Shown here piece after piece: positions 45,023 to 53,780 of a stretch of DNA of 64,000 nt. The stretch is from contig NZ_UWPE01000001.1 of the NCBI RefSeq assembly GCF_900604955.1, positions 868,001-932,000 on the forward strand. Reading direction: 5' to 3'. How positions within the stretch are numbered: the first letter of the stretch is position 1; every line of letters begins with the position of its first letter. The notes beneath the pieces are model-generated. The model was not told the origin of the DNA, made no database searches, and saw nothing but the letters and a program-made list of their open reading frames with translations. The position numbers and the translations under genes are program-made. Source of the DNA: Neoactinobaculum massilliense. GTDB lineage: Bacteria > Actinomycetota > Actinomycetes > Actinomycetales > Actinomycetaceae.

Positions 45023-45826
45023 GTGTTTTCAACCTCCGCCACCTACCACACCGATTTCTCCGTCGCGCAACTCGTTCGCTACCCCGACCGCCCCTCGCTG
45101 GTCACGCTTCTGCTTGACGGCGTGGAGTCCTCGGCGCTGGACCTGGATGATCCGGCATTTTTGGAGTTCGAGTACATGCAGCAGATGGCGGCGGCCATTG
45201 AGCTGGCCTTCCCGGGCGGGATACCACTGCGCGCCCTTCATCTCGGCGCGGCCGGGTGCGCGCTACCGCGGGCCATCAATGCTCTCCACCCCGGTTCCCG
45301 CCAACTAGCGTGCGAGCTGGATAGCAAACTGGCACGCTACGTTCGCGATTGGTTTGACCTACCACGCTCCCCCGCGCTGCGCATCCGCGTCGAGGACGGC
45401 CGGCAGGCCCTCGATACCACGCAGGCCACCTGGGACATCGTGGTACGGGACGCGTTTTTGGATGCGGATGTGCCGGCGCCCCTGCGAACCGTTGAGTGCG
45501 CCCAGCGTGCGGCAACGGTGCTGAGCGCCCGCGGACTGTATCTGCTGAACTCTGTGGCCTCCGCCGGATTGGATCGGTTGGGCCAGGAGTGCGCCGCGCT
45601 GCTCACCGCATTTGAGCACGTGTGCGCCATCGCCGATCCCGCGGTCATGCATGGGCGCCGCTGGGGCAACATCGTGCTTATAGCTTCCACCGCGCCGCTT
45701 CCCGACGGCCTGGACCGCGCAATCCGTCGTCTCCCCATGCCTACGCGAGTGGTCGGTGAGGCTGATATACGGCGTCGAGCGCAAGGCTCCTCACCCCTGC
45801 ACGACACCGCGGCTGGCTGGCTATAG
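45023..45826 (+). CDS. Spermidine-synthase-like methyltransferase-fold protein
   Basis: 267 residues with a Rossmann fold of the spermine/spermidine synthase type. The motif I equivalent is LHLGAAGCALPRAIN, followed by LACELDSKLARYVRDWF and RIRVEDGRQAL, then DIVVRDAFLDADVP. The aminopropyltransferase key motif GG(G/D)G is altered to GAAG and no polyamine genes are nearby, so activity on polyamines is doubtful. Start is GTG at 45023. Convergent with the PAC2 gene, overlapping it by 6 bases. Confidence 0.83.
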   Translation: MFSTSATYHTDFSVAQLVRYPDRPSLVTLLLDGVESSALDLDDPAFLEFEYMQQMAAAIELAFPGGIPLRALHLGAAGCALPRAINALHPGSRQLACELDSKLARYVRDWFDLPRSPALRIRVEDGRQALDTTQATWDIVVRDAFLDADVPAPLRTVECAQRAATVLSARGLYLLNSVASAGLDRLGQECAALLTAFEHVCAIADPAVMHGRRWGNIVLIASTAPLPDGLDRAIRRLPMPTRVVGEADIRRRAQGSSPLHDTAAGWL

Positions 45827-46900
45827 CGCGTGCCGGCCGTGCCCACGCGGGCGCCGTGGCCCAGTTGTGCCCTCCACGCTATTGTCCGTGTCCCCGCACT
45901 GTGCTTCCTCGCGAGCGCGACGATGTGCCCGGCGTGCGGACTCCTGACGCAGGTGCGCCACCTTCTCCGTGAGATCGTTGAACTCCAAGCTGGTGGACGG
46001 GTCCTTCTGCTTGACCTGGCTGTCCACTTGCGCGAGGAAGCGCTCCGCCGCATCACCAATCTCTTCGGCCGAGGGGATGGACGTGGAGGTTTCCGGGGCG
46101 CGCACCAGGCCGGGGTCACCCTCGTGGGCGTCATAGTCCTGTTCGAACGAGGTGACCAGCTGGTTAAACTCCTCATTCTGGGCGCGCATGGCGTTAAACT
46201 GATTCTCCTCCTCGGAGGCCGCATGCTCCAGATCGCCCATGGGGAAGGAAAGCCCGGACATCTTTGAGAGTTGGGCGAGGATGGCGACGGATCCGGCAGA
46301 AAAATTGTGCTGCACGAGGTAGACGGGTACACGCACGGTGAGATTGACGGTGGATTTGCCCGCCGCGTTGGCAATGTACTCGAAGAACGTAGCGAAGGAT
46401 GCCGGGAACCACGCCTCCGCCTCCAGCATGGGAATATCCGAGGGGTGCCCCACGGCACGCACAATCATGTCGGGCTGACGTGTATGAGGAATTGCCGCGG
46501 GAATACCGGCCATGGAGAATACGGTAGACACGGAGAAACGATCCACCACGTCCAGCAGATCCGCCGCCAGTTCCTCCCAGCGGAAGTCCGGCTCCGCACC
46601 GTACAGGTAGAGGAAGGGCTGTCCGTTGATATCTTTCATGAGCCGTAACGACGCCGTCGGGCGCGCCACGTCCTCGAGCTTCCCGTTGAGATAGTGGGCA
46701 CGGGGACGCTGGGCCCGGTAGTCCACCAGCGGATCAAAATCCACCCGTGCCACGGGCACCCCGGTTTCAAGCGTGGTGAGCGCAAGACGCACCTCCAGGG
46801 CAACCGAACCGGCGTCGGCCAGCGGGTCCACAAAGTTCATGACCAGGTAGTCCACGTGCTCCGGAAAATCTCCATCCAGCAGACTGATGTAGCGCCCCAT
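45821..46900 (-). CDS. PAC2 family protein
   Basis: 359 residues, soluble. The PAC2 fold is visible in YLVMNFVDPLADAGSVALEV, LYLYGAEPDFRWEELAADLLD and FSMAGIPAAIPHTRQ. Archaeal and eukaryotic PAC2 proteins are proteasome assembly chaperones; in actinobacteria they are widespread with unknown role, and no proteasome genes occur here. The C-terminal 60 residues are charged and probably coiled coil (FNDLTEKVAHLRQESARRAHRR). ATG at 46900 follows GAGGAGAGG. Confidence 0.88.
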   Translation of the reverse strand: MGRYISLLDGDFPEHVDYLVMNFVDPLADAGSVALEVRLALTTLETGVPVARVDFDPLVDYRAQRPRAHYLNGKLEDVARPTASLRLMKDINGQPFLYLYGAEPDFRWEELAADLLDVVDRFSVSTVFSMAGIPAAIPHTRQPDMIVRAVGHPSDIPMLEAEAWFPASFATFFEYIANAAGKSTVNLTVRVPVYLVQHNFSAGSVAILAQLSKMSGLSFPMGDLEHAASEEENQFNAMRAQNEEFNQLVTSFEQDYDAHEGDPGLVRAPETSTSIPSAEEIGDAAERFLAQVDSQVKQKDPSTSLEFNDLTEKVAHLRQESARRAHRRAREEAQCGDTDNSVEGTTGPRRPRGHGRHAL

Positions 46901-47106
46901 ACCTCTCCTCACTTCGTCTCACCATCTTTACACACCGGCCCGGCTCTTCCGGTGGTTCTCACGCGAGGTGAACGCAAAATCAACGCCCGGCCGCCCCTTT
47001 CTCATTCCACCGCACCCTGGGAGGCGAGCACACCGGCGTCGTGCAACACGACATGGCGCCACATGGAAAGGTAGCGGATAATTGACTGACACTTTGAGGA
47101 GGGTGC

Positions 47107-49350
47107 GTGAACCAGGAATCTCCCCGCGCCAGGGCCATTGCCGAAGAACAAGCATTCGTGGATGCGGCCTACGGCGCACTCGATTACCATCGTAAGCGCT
47201 ACGAGCAGCGGCTGGCGGCCGTGCGCTCCCAATCCGGGCTGGAAAGCGCCGGTGAGCGTTCAGAGCGAGATTCCTTCGCCCAGCACTACGAGGAGAACCT
47301 CACCCGTCTCAAGAACGTGGAGAATCGGCTGGTACTGGGCCGGCTTGATTTTCACGGCGGGCGCACCGATCACATCGGACGGATCGGACTCAAAAATGCC
47401 AATCAGGAAATCCTGCTGTTGGACTGGCGTGCCCCTCAGTCCGAGCCGTTCTACCGGGCCACGGCCGCCCACCCCGGCAACGTGCGGCGCCGGCGGCACA
47501 TCCAGACACGTTTCCGCGAGGTAACCGCGGTGGACGATGAGCTCATGGACGGCTCGGCGGCAGCAAATTCGGACCTTACGTTCACCGGCGAGGGCGCCCT
47601 TATGGCCGCAATGGGTGCGGCGCGTGACGGCAAGATGAATGACATCGTGGCCACAATCCAGGCCGAGCAGGACCAAATCATTCGGTCGGACGCCCAGGGT
47701 GTGCTGGTGGTGCAGGGTGGCCCGGGTACCGGTAAGACGGCCGTTGCGCTGCATCGCGCCGCCTATCTGCTCTACACGATGCGCGATCGTCTCTCCCGCT
47801 CCGGTGTGCTAATCATCGGTCCCTCACCCGTTTTTCTGCGCTACATCGACCAGGTGCTGCCGGCACTCGGCGAATCCGATGTTGTTTCGACGACGATCGG
47901 CGGGCTCCTTCCCGGGGTGGAGGCCACGGGGGTGGATAGTCCCGACGTTGCCGAACTCAAGGGCCGGCTCATCTGGCGCACCATCGCGCGCCGTGCGGTC
48001 AAGGAGGTCCTGGAAAAGCCACTGCCCCGGCCGGTCCGGTTCCGCGTGGGTGGTAACACCGTGGTGCTGAAACCAGCCGACGTAGACGGGGCCCAACGGA
48101 AGGCGCGGCGAGGCGGTCGGTCCCATAATGAATCTCGGGACGTGTACGCGAAGGCGCTGGTACGAGCACTCGCCCAGCAGATCGCCAGCGCCGAACAGCT
48201 GGATCTTACGGACAACCCCTGGATCATTTCGGACGTGGCCGCCTCCGTGGACGCGCGCCGGGAGATCAATCTGCACTGGTTGCCATCCTCCGCCCAGAGT
48301 CTGCTTGAGCGCCTGTGGGCACACCCGCACCTGCTCGCACGGGTGGCGCCGGAGCTGACGGCAGCCGAACGCGCACTGTTACGGCGCCCCAAAGGTGTAC
48401 CACTCACGCCCGGCGATGTTGCCATCATGGATGAGATGGCCGAATACCTGGGCCCCTTCTATTCCACCGCCGAACTGGTACGGCGCCGCCGAGAGAAGGA
48501 AGCCAATGCCGAAGTGGACCGGTATGCCAGGGAGGCCGTAGAAAAGATGCACCTGGGCGGGGGCATTGTGTCCGCCGAGATGCTGGCCGACCGCATGCGC
48601 GATACTGGCGGCTCCATGTCCCTTGCGGACCGGGCGGCCGGTGACCGCACCTGGACCTACGGTCATGTGGTGGTGGACGAAGCCCAGGAGCTCACGCCCA
48701 TGCAATGGCAGATGCTCATTCGCCGTAACCCATCCCGCTCAATAACAGTGGTGGGGGACGTGGACCAGCGGCCCGCCGGTGCACCGGACGGTGGCTGGGA
48801 AAAGCTGATAGGGCCGCTGGCGCGGGGCGCCCGGGTTCAGGAGCTCACGGTGAGTTACCGCACCCCAGCCGCCATTTTGGCCACAGCCGAGCGCACGCTC
48901 AGGGCCGCCGGTTACTCCGTGCGCCCCGTGCACGCCGCTCGCGATGTACCAGGCACGCAGGATTTTGTTCCCACGGCCGCTTTGCTGCCAAGTCTCATTG
49001 AGGCCGTGGTGGCGGGCGGCGCAGATATGGACGGCGCCTACGGCACCGGCCTCGGAACGCTGGCCCTTATTGTGCCGGCCACGATCCGGGATGCGGTGGC
49101 TGACGCCGTCATGGGCGCCCCCGAGTTAGCTGGCTGGACCCGCGATGTAACGGGCCGCCAGGTAACCGCCCGGGTTCAGGTGCTTACCGCGCGTCAGGCG
49201 AAGGGCTTGGAATATGACTGGGTGGTGCTGGCGGAGCCCGATGCAATCCTTCGCGAGGGCCCCGGAGATCTCTACGTGGCGCTGACGCGCCCCACACGTC
49301 ACCTTCGGGTAGTGCACACGCGTCCGCTTCCCTCCGGTATGGAGAGCTAA
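47107..49350 (+). CDS. HelD/HelR-type UvrD-like ATPase, RNA polymerase recycling factor
   Basis: 747 residues of helicase superfamily 1. The N-terminal coiled coil (IAEEQAFVDAAYGALDYHRKRY) and the block LDWRAPQSEPFYRATA mark the HelD/HelR family, whose members remove RNA polymerase stalled on DNA and in some actinobacteria protect it from rifamycins. Walker A GGPGTGKTAVALH is near 204, Walker B VVDEAQELTPMQW and VVGDVDQRP follow, and the C-terminal motif has LTARQAKGLEYDWVVL and YVALTRPTRHL. GTG start at 47107 has GAGGAGGG upstream. Whether this protein gives rifamycin tolerance cannot be read directly. Confidence 0.9.
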   Translation: MNQESPRARAIAEEQAFVDAAYGALDYHRKRYEQRLAAVRSQSGLESAGERSERDSFAQHYEENLTRLKNVENRLVLGRLDFHGGRTDHIGRIGLKNANQEILLLDWRAPQSEPFYRATAAHPGNVRRRRHIQTRFREVTAVDDELMDGSAAANSDLTFTGEGALMAAMGAARDGKMNDIVATIQAEQDQIIRSDAQGVLVVQGGPGTGKTAVALHRAAYLLYTMRDRLSRSGVLIIGPSPVFLRYIDQVLPALGESDVVSTTIGGLLPGVEATGVDSPDVAELKGRLIWRTIARRAVKEVLEKPLPRPVRFRVGGNTVVLKPADVDGAQRKARRGGRSHNESRDVYAKALVRALAQQIASAEQLDLTDNPWIISDVAASVDARREINLHWLPSSAQSLLERLWAHPHLLARVAPELTAAERALLRRPKGVPLTPGDVAIMDEMAEYLGPFYSTAELVRRRREKEANAEVDRYAREAVEKMHLGGGIVSAEMLADRMRDTGGSMSLADRAAGDRTWTYGHVVVDEAQELTPMQWQMLIRRNPSRSITVVGDVDQRPAGAPDGGWEKLIGPLARGARVQELTVSYRTPAAILATAERTLRAAGYSVRPVHAARDVPGTQDFVPTAALLPSLIEAVVAGGADMDGAYGTGLGTLALIVPATIRDAVADAVMGAPELAGWTRDVTGRQVTARVQVLTARQAKGLEYDWVVLAEPDAILREGPGDLYVALTRPTRHLRVVHTRPLPSGMES

Positions 49351-49496
49351 ACCGAGTGCCCACGGCCCGTTGTGGTAGGCAGAGCGCGGGTTCCGCTTCC
49401 AGCCAAGCCCGCGCAGGCCTGCTACTTGCGCGTGTTACTCATTACTCGCGGGTGACTTCCTCAGGACACTCTGGCGTGCCGCGTCATTACGGCAGG

Positions 49497-50033
49497 TTAC
49501 TCCCCACCTGTGGGTGACTTCCCTACCGGAGGCGAGGCCTTTCCTACTGTTTCGCCAGGGGTCGCATTCGCAGCGGCCTGCTCCGCCATGTCCTCGGCGC
49601 GCAACCGGCCAATTTCGCGCTCGAAATCATTAAGCGAATCAAAGTTTGAGTACACGGAGGCAAAACGTAGATACGCCACCTCATCCAGTTTGCGAAGCGG
49701 CGGGAGGATGGCCAGGCCAATATCATGAGCGGCTATCTGCGAGGCACCCGTAGCACGCAGGGACTCTTCCACCTGCGAGGCGAGGAGTGCAACATCATCA
49801 ACGCTCACCGGCCGCCCCTGGCATGCCTTGCGTACACCGTTCATGATCTTCTTTCGCGAGAACGGTTCCGTGGCACCAGAGTGTTTCACCACGGTGAGGC
49901 TGGCGGTTTCCATGGTGGAAAAACGCCGGTGGCAATTGGGGCACGCGCGCCGACGACGGATAGCGGTGCCGTCATCTGTAGTACGGGAATCAATTACCCG
50001 CGAATCCGGAAAATGACAGAAGGGGCAGTGCAC
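49497..50033 (-). CDS. nrdR: Ribonucleotide reductase regulator NrdR
   Basis: 178 residues. An N-terminal zinc ribbon (HCPFC and CPNCHRRF) binds NrdR boxes, and the following ATP-cone ([24 protein letters not shown]) senses dATP/ATP. A Gly/Pro/Thr-rich C-terminal tail of about 25 residues extends beyond the usual end. The conserved start is GTG at 50033 (family start MHCPFC); the frame opens at ATG 50060 but adds nine residues not found in the family. TATTGT lies 7 bases before the GTG and no ribosome binding site is seen. Confidence 0.94.
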   Translation of the reverse strand: MHCPFCHFPDSRVIDSRTTDDGTAIRRRRACPNCHRRFSTMETASLTVVKHSGATEPFSRKKIMNGVRKACQGRPVSVDDVALLASQVEESLRATGASQIAAHDIGLAILPPLRKLDEVAYLRFASVYSNFDSLNDFEREIGRLRAEDMAEQAAANATPGETVGKASPPVGKSPTGGE

Positions 50034-50040
50034 AAGACAC

Positions 50041-50046
50041 ACAATA
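50041..50046 (-). promoter_or_regulatory. Probable leaderless -10 element of nrdR
   Basis: TATTGT on the minus strand, seven bases (GTGTCTT), then the nrdR GTG. It also supports choosing that GTG over the upstream ATG. Confidence 0.5.
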
Positions 50047-50222
50047 CCGTGTTCATGCACAAATCGGCTCTCACGTGACGCTAAACTGCGCTACCGCAGC
50101 CGAAAAGGCTAACCGGCACCCGGCACGCGCCTGCAGATCATCCTCTATCCAGCTCCTGAGGGATGCTCGTGAGATCCGCATCCATGCGGTGCGCCATTTA
50201 AGCTGAGAGCAGCACACCCACG

Positions 50223-50780
50223 CTAATAGCGAGGCACGCGGAGCTGCTGCCCGGGCCTAATGGCATCCGTGCTCAGCCCATTGAGCTCCTTAATATCCGC
50301 AACACCCGTAGCCTGCGAAGGTACGCCTGGAATCGAGGCGGCAATCGAGGAGAGCGTATCGCCGCTATTGACCGTCAAGGTATCCGTGGGCGAAGCAAAC
50401 GCCGAGCCCACAATCAGGCCGATCGTGGCCAATACCAGTGCCGCGCCCACTAGCACCAGGGCGCGCAAGCCAGCGAGTAAGGTTCCGGTGAGCTCATGGG
50501 AATCTAGCACCGACCGCTGCTCCACCGCTCGCTCGAGGGTCGCATTGCGTGGCGAATGCGCACGATCAGCCGCCACCGGCCGCACTTTCCCGTACGCCAT
50601 ATCATGCCGGGACGGCGCAGCAGCTACCCCACCGACAACGCGCAGCCGTGCCGCGCCCGTGTGACCACCGGCTACCGCCGAATTTGCCGTGCGCATATCC
50701 CGGCCCGGCATGTTTCGAGAAGGCACCGCCCGAAGTACCGGATGGCCGGATTCTTCAAACTTCACTGCGGGGACGCTCAT
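50223..50780 (-). CDS. LysM-domain membrane protein, probable SOS division inhibitor (ChiZ/DivS-like)
   Basis: 185 residues: a basic cytoplasmic part of about 105 residues, one transmembrane helix (LVLVGAALVLATIGLIVG near 109-125) and a C-terminal LysM domain (LTVNSGDTLSSIAASI through PGQQLRVPRY). It is divergent from lexA and followed by nrdR, the same arrangement as M. tuberculosis Rv2719c (ChiZ), which blocks FtsI-dependent division after DNA damage. LexA boxes between the two genes imply joint derepression. ATG at 50780 follows GAGGAGGAAA. Function is inferred from architecture and position. Confidence 0.9.
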   Translation of the reverse strand: MSVPAVKFEESGHPVLRAVPSRNMPGRDMRTANSAVAGGHTGAARLRVVGGVAAAPSRHDMAYGKVRPVAADRAHSPRNATLERAVEQRSVLDSHELTGTLLAGLRALVLVGAALVLATIGLIVGSAFASPTDTLTVNSGDTLSSIAASIPGVPSQATGVADIKELNGLSTDAIRPGQQLRVPRY

Positions 50781-50797
50781 GACGTTTCCTCCTCTAT

Positions 50798-50811
50798 CGA
50801 ACACTTGTTCG
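50798..50811. promoter_or_regulatory. LexA box 1 (LysM-protein side)
   Basis: CGAACACTTGTTCG, a full match to the actinobacterial SOS consensus, 18 bases before the LysM-protein start. Confidence 0.93.
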
Positions 50812-50849
50812 GTTCACCTGTAGATTATCTGGATTCGAGCGAGATGTCT

Positions 50850-50863
50850 AGAACACTTGTTCG
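50850..50863. promoter_or_regulatory. LexA box 2 (shared region)
   Basis: AGAACACTTGTTCG, one mismatch from the consensus, between the two divergent genes. Confidence 0.88.
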
Positions 50864-50870
50864 ATCCTCC

Positions 50871-50884
50871 CGAACAAATGTTTG
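50871..50884. promoter_or_regulatory. LexA box 3 (lexA side)
   Basis: CGAACAAATGTTTG, a weaker copy 7 bases after box 2, consistent with lexA autoregulation. Confidence 0.8.
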
Positions 50885-50964
50885 AATGCTCCCTACATTC
50901 CGCATACCCTGTAGCTAAGCGGAGGGCTCCGACAAAATACGGAGCCATGAACGCAGGAGGAAAT

Positions 50965-51684
50965 ATGGCCCCATTGCCCGGATTGACCCAGCGGCAGGAA
51001 GCCGTACTCTCCTATGTCATCTCTCAGATCACCGCACACCACGTACCTCCCACCGTTCGGGAAATCTGTGGCGCGGTGGGCCTCGCGTCCCCTTCCTCGG
51101 CGAAGTACCAGCTGGATGCTCTCGAAAAGAAGGGGTATATATCCCGCGATCCGCGCCGTCCTCGCACCATCAACGTGACCGAGGCAGGAGCTAGATTCGC
51201 TGAGAGCAGAGCCGAGCTCCATGAGTTCGCACAGTCCCCCGCCAACCCGCTGCGGGCCGTTACCGCGCAGCCACACTTCATGGGTGGCGAAGAGGAATTT
51301 AACGGTGATTCCTACGTCAACGTTCCGGTGGTGGGGCGTATTGCCGCCGGTGCGCCGATTCTCGCCGAGCAGATGGTCGAAGATGTTTTCGCCCTTCCGC
51401 GGCAGCTCACAGGCGAAGGCGAACTGTTCACACTTCGAGTCCACGGCGATTCCATGATTGAAGCCGCCATTGCTGACGGAGATTGGGTTGTGGTGCGGCG
51501 TCAACCTGTAGCGGAAAACGGAGAGATCGTGGCCGCCATGATCGATGGCGAAGCTACGGTCAAGGTGTTGGAGCGGCGCAACGGGCACATCACGCTCTTG
51601 CCCCGCAATGCCACCTACGCTCCCATCCCTGCGGACAATGCCGAGGTACTGGGGCGCGTCGTCATGGTGATGCGTTCACTCTAG
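50965..51684 (+). CDS. lexA: SOS repressor LexA
   Basis: 239 residues. Winged-helix domain with VREICGAVGLASPSSAKYQLDAL, then the self-cleaving peptidase: cleavage bond A128-G129 in GRIAAGAP, Ser163 in HGDSM and Lys200 in ATVK. It represses the LysM protein, itself and recA through the boxes listed. ATG at 50965 is preceded by AGGAGGAAAT; the in-frame ATG at 50947 is upstream of that site, and the frame back to 50857 would run through an operator. Confidence 0.97.
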   Translation: MAPLPGLTQRQEAVLSYVISQITAHHVPPTVREICGAVGLASPSSAKYQLDALEKKGYISRDPRRPRTINVTEAGARFAESRAELHEFAQSPANPLRAVTAQPHFMGGEEEFNGDSYVNVPVVGRIAAGAPILAEQMVEDVFALPRQLTGEGELFTLRVHGDSMIEAAIADGDWVVVRRQPVAENGEIVAAMIDGEATVKVLERRNGHITLLPRNATYAPIPADNAEVLGRVVMVMRSL

Positions 51685-51746
51685 GCACGCGCCGTGCACC
51701 CCACGCGGAGATTCGACCCGGGTTTGCGCCCGGGTACCGCCTAGAT

Positions 51747-53780
51747 TTACTCCCCCGCGCCGGTCTGCGCGAGCCGCCGTAACGCATCCCGCACAATCTC
51801 CGGCGATTCGGTTCGCCACATATTCGGCAGGGATGCCAGGAGATAGCCGGCATATCGCGCCGTTCGAAGACGCCGATCCAGCACCGCCACCACGCCGCGG
51901 TCCGAGGTGCGGCGCAGGAGACGCCCAGCCCCCTGCGCCAGCAGCAGGGCCGCCTGCGTGGCGTACACCTCCATAAATGCATTACGGTGTGCCTTCTTCG
52001 CCGCCACCTCGCGTGCTTCAGTGAGGGCCTCATTTGGTCGCGGGAACGGAATCCGGTCAATCGTCACCAATCGGCACGTATGCCCGGGTACGTCAACGCC
52101 CTGCCAGAGCGAGATGGTGCCGAATAGCGATGCGGCGTCGTCGGAGGCAAACTTCTGAATGAGCGTGGAAAGCTGATCTTCACCCTGGAGGAAAATAGGC
52201 AGATCAAGTTCGTCGCGAGCAAATTCTGCGGCTTCTTCGGCAGCCCGTCGCGAGGTAAACAGACAGAGGGCACCGCCGTGAGAGGCCTCAATGAGTTCGA
52301 CGAGCTCCCGGAATTGCCTCTCCCCGCCGCCGTCCCGCGTGGGGCCGGGCAGGTGCGTGGCAACGTAGAGGATGCCCTGCTTGGGATAATTGAACGGTGT
52401 GCCGACGTCGATGCCGCGCCACGGTCCCTGCGAGGGGTAGTCCAACCCCGTTGCGCGTGCCACGTGATCAAACTTGCCGCCCAGCTTGAGCGTAGCGGAC
52501 GTGAGCACCACAGGACGATCCTCAAATAAGGCATCGGCCATGGGCGCGGATACGTCCAGCGGCGCCAGGTAGAGCACTGTGCGGTCATCCTGGTCCCGCC
52601 GGATCCACGGCACGAGCGCACCGTCGCGAGCGTCGTCGGAGAGAAGATTCTCCACCACACTCACCATGTTTGTTACACGCGTGCGCGCCACGGCCTTCGT
52701 GGCCGCCTGCGTATCCGTCCCGTTCGGCAGTCCCGCCACGTCGTCCTGGGCTGTTTGCAGCGTCCGGAGCACAACCATGAGCGCATCAATAACGGCGTCG
52801 GGAAGCTGCGCCAGCCGCCCCTCCGGCACCTCCTCAACGGCCTTCCCAAACGCGGTACCGGCCTCCTCAAGATGAACCGCCTCGATCTTTGAAGCGCGTA
52901 ACACCCGCGCCAGGCCCGCGAGTTCGCCGCGTGAAATACTCACGGTGAGCTGCGAGGTCACGCGGTCCGCGAGCGCGTGCGCCTCATCTACCACGACGGC
53001 GTCCGCGTCCGGCAGTACCGGGGTACCGCCCGCTTGCACGCCCAGCATGGAATGATTGGTCACCACGATATCGGCGTCCGCCGCTGCGGCCCGAGCTGCC
53101 ATGGGGAAACAGGCGTCGCGCAGTGGACACTTCGCTCCCACGCACTCCGTTTTATCAATGGACACCTGCCGCCAGGCACGGTCCGAGACACCGGGCACCA
53201 TATCGTCTCGATCCCCGGTATCCGTACTCATCGCCCACTCGCGCGCACGCACCACCTCGGTGCCGAGCGCCGAGGCACCAAATTCGCCCTCATCGCGGGA
53301 GAAGAGTGCATCCTCCTCCGGATAGCCGCCTCCTGCCTTCCGCAGACACACGTAGTTGTTCCAGCCCTTAAGCACGGCAATCTCCGGGCGCTTACCGGTT
53401 TCCTTCTCTACCGCGTCGGCCACACGCGGCCCGTCACTGAGCTGGATTTGACGCTGAAGCGCCAGGGTTGCCGTGGAGACAATGGCGCGCTTCCCCGTCC
53501 GGGTGGTCCACTCTGCCACCGGCGCAAGGTATCCGATGGATTTTCCGGTGCCCGTACCGGCCTGGACCAGGAGATGGCCCTCGTTTTCCAGCGCATCACT
53601 CACCGCGTGCGCCATCTTGTCCTGGCCTTCGCGGCGCCGCCCGCCCAGTTCACTCACGATGGCATCCAGAATCTGGTCCACCGCGTTATCCGCTACCGGG
53701 TTCCCGCTCGTCTCCGTGCCGGGTTCGACGTCGTCCGCATTCGCGTCTGTACTCCGCCCGGCGTCCTGGCTCTCACTCAT
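51747..53780 (-). CDS. DinG/XPD-type iron-sulfur DNA helicase
   Basis: 677 residues, superfamily 2. Walker A AGTGTGKSIGYLAP near 75, DEAH-type box VVDEAHAL near 265, motif VI-like RLLRRTSDRGVVAVLDRR near the end. Four cysteines between these (NYVCLRK, then CVGAKC and DACF) would bind a [4Fe-4S] cluster. Such helicases resolve R-loops and replication obstacles. It lies in the SOS gene neighbourhood but no box is seen at its start; its ATG overlaps the hflX stop by 8 bases. Confidence 0.93.
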   Translation of the reverse strand: MSESQDAGRSTDANADDVEPGTETSGNPVADNAVDQILDAIVSELGGRRREGQDKMAHAVSDALENEGHLLVQAGTGTGKSIGYLAPVAEWTTRTGKRAIVSTATLALQRQIQLSDGPRVADAVEKETGKRPEIAVLKGWNNYVCLRKAGGGYPEEDALFSRDEGEFGASALGTEVVRAREWAMSTDTGDRDDMVPGVSDRAWRQVSIDKTECVGAKCPLRDACFPMAARAAAADADIVVTNHSMLGVQAGGTPVLPDADAVVVDEAHALADRVTSQLTVSISRGELAGLARVLRASKIEAVHLEEAGTAFGKAVEEVPEGRLAQLPDAVIDALMVVLRTLQTAQDDVAGLPNGTDTQAATKAVARTRVTNMVSVVENLLSDDARDGALVPWIRRDQDDRTVLYLAPLDVSAPMADALFEDRPVVLTSATLKLGGKFDHVARATGLDYPSQGPWRGIDVGTPFNYPKQGILYVATHLPGPTRDGGGERQFRELVELIEASHGGALCLFTSRRAAEEAAEFARDELDLPIFLQGEDQLSTLIQKFASDDAASLFGTISLWQGVDVPGHTCRLVTIDRIPFPRPNEALTEAREVAAKKAHRNAFMEVYATQAALLLAQGAGRLLRRTSDRGVVAVLDRRLRTARYAGYLLASLPNMWRTESPEIVRDALRRLAQTGAGE

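Noticed and set aside
51716-51735. Hairpin ACCCGGG/CCCGGGT between lexA and the DinG-type gene as a terminator
   Set aside because: The stem is sound but no T-run follows on either strand; evidence is too weak for a terminator call.
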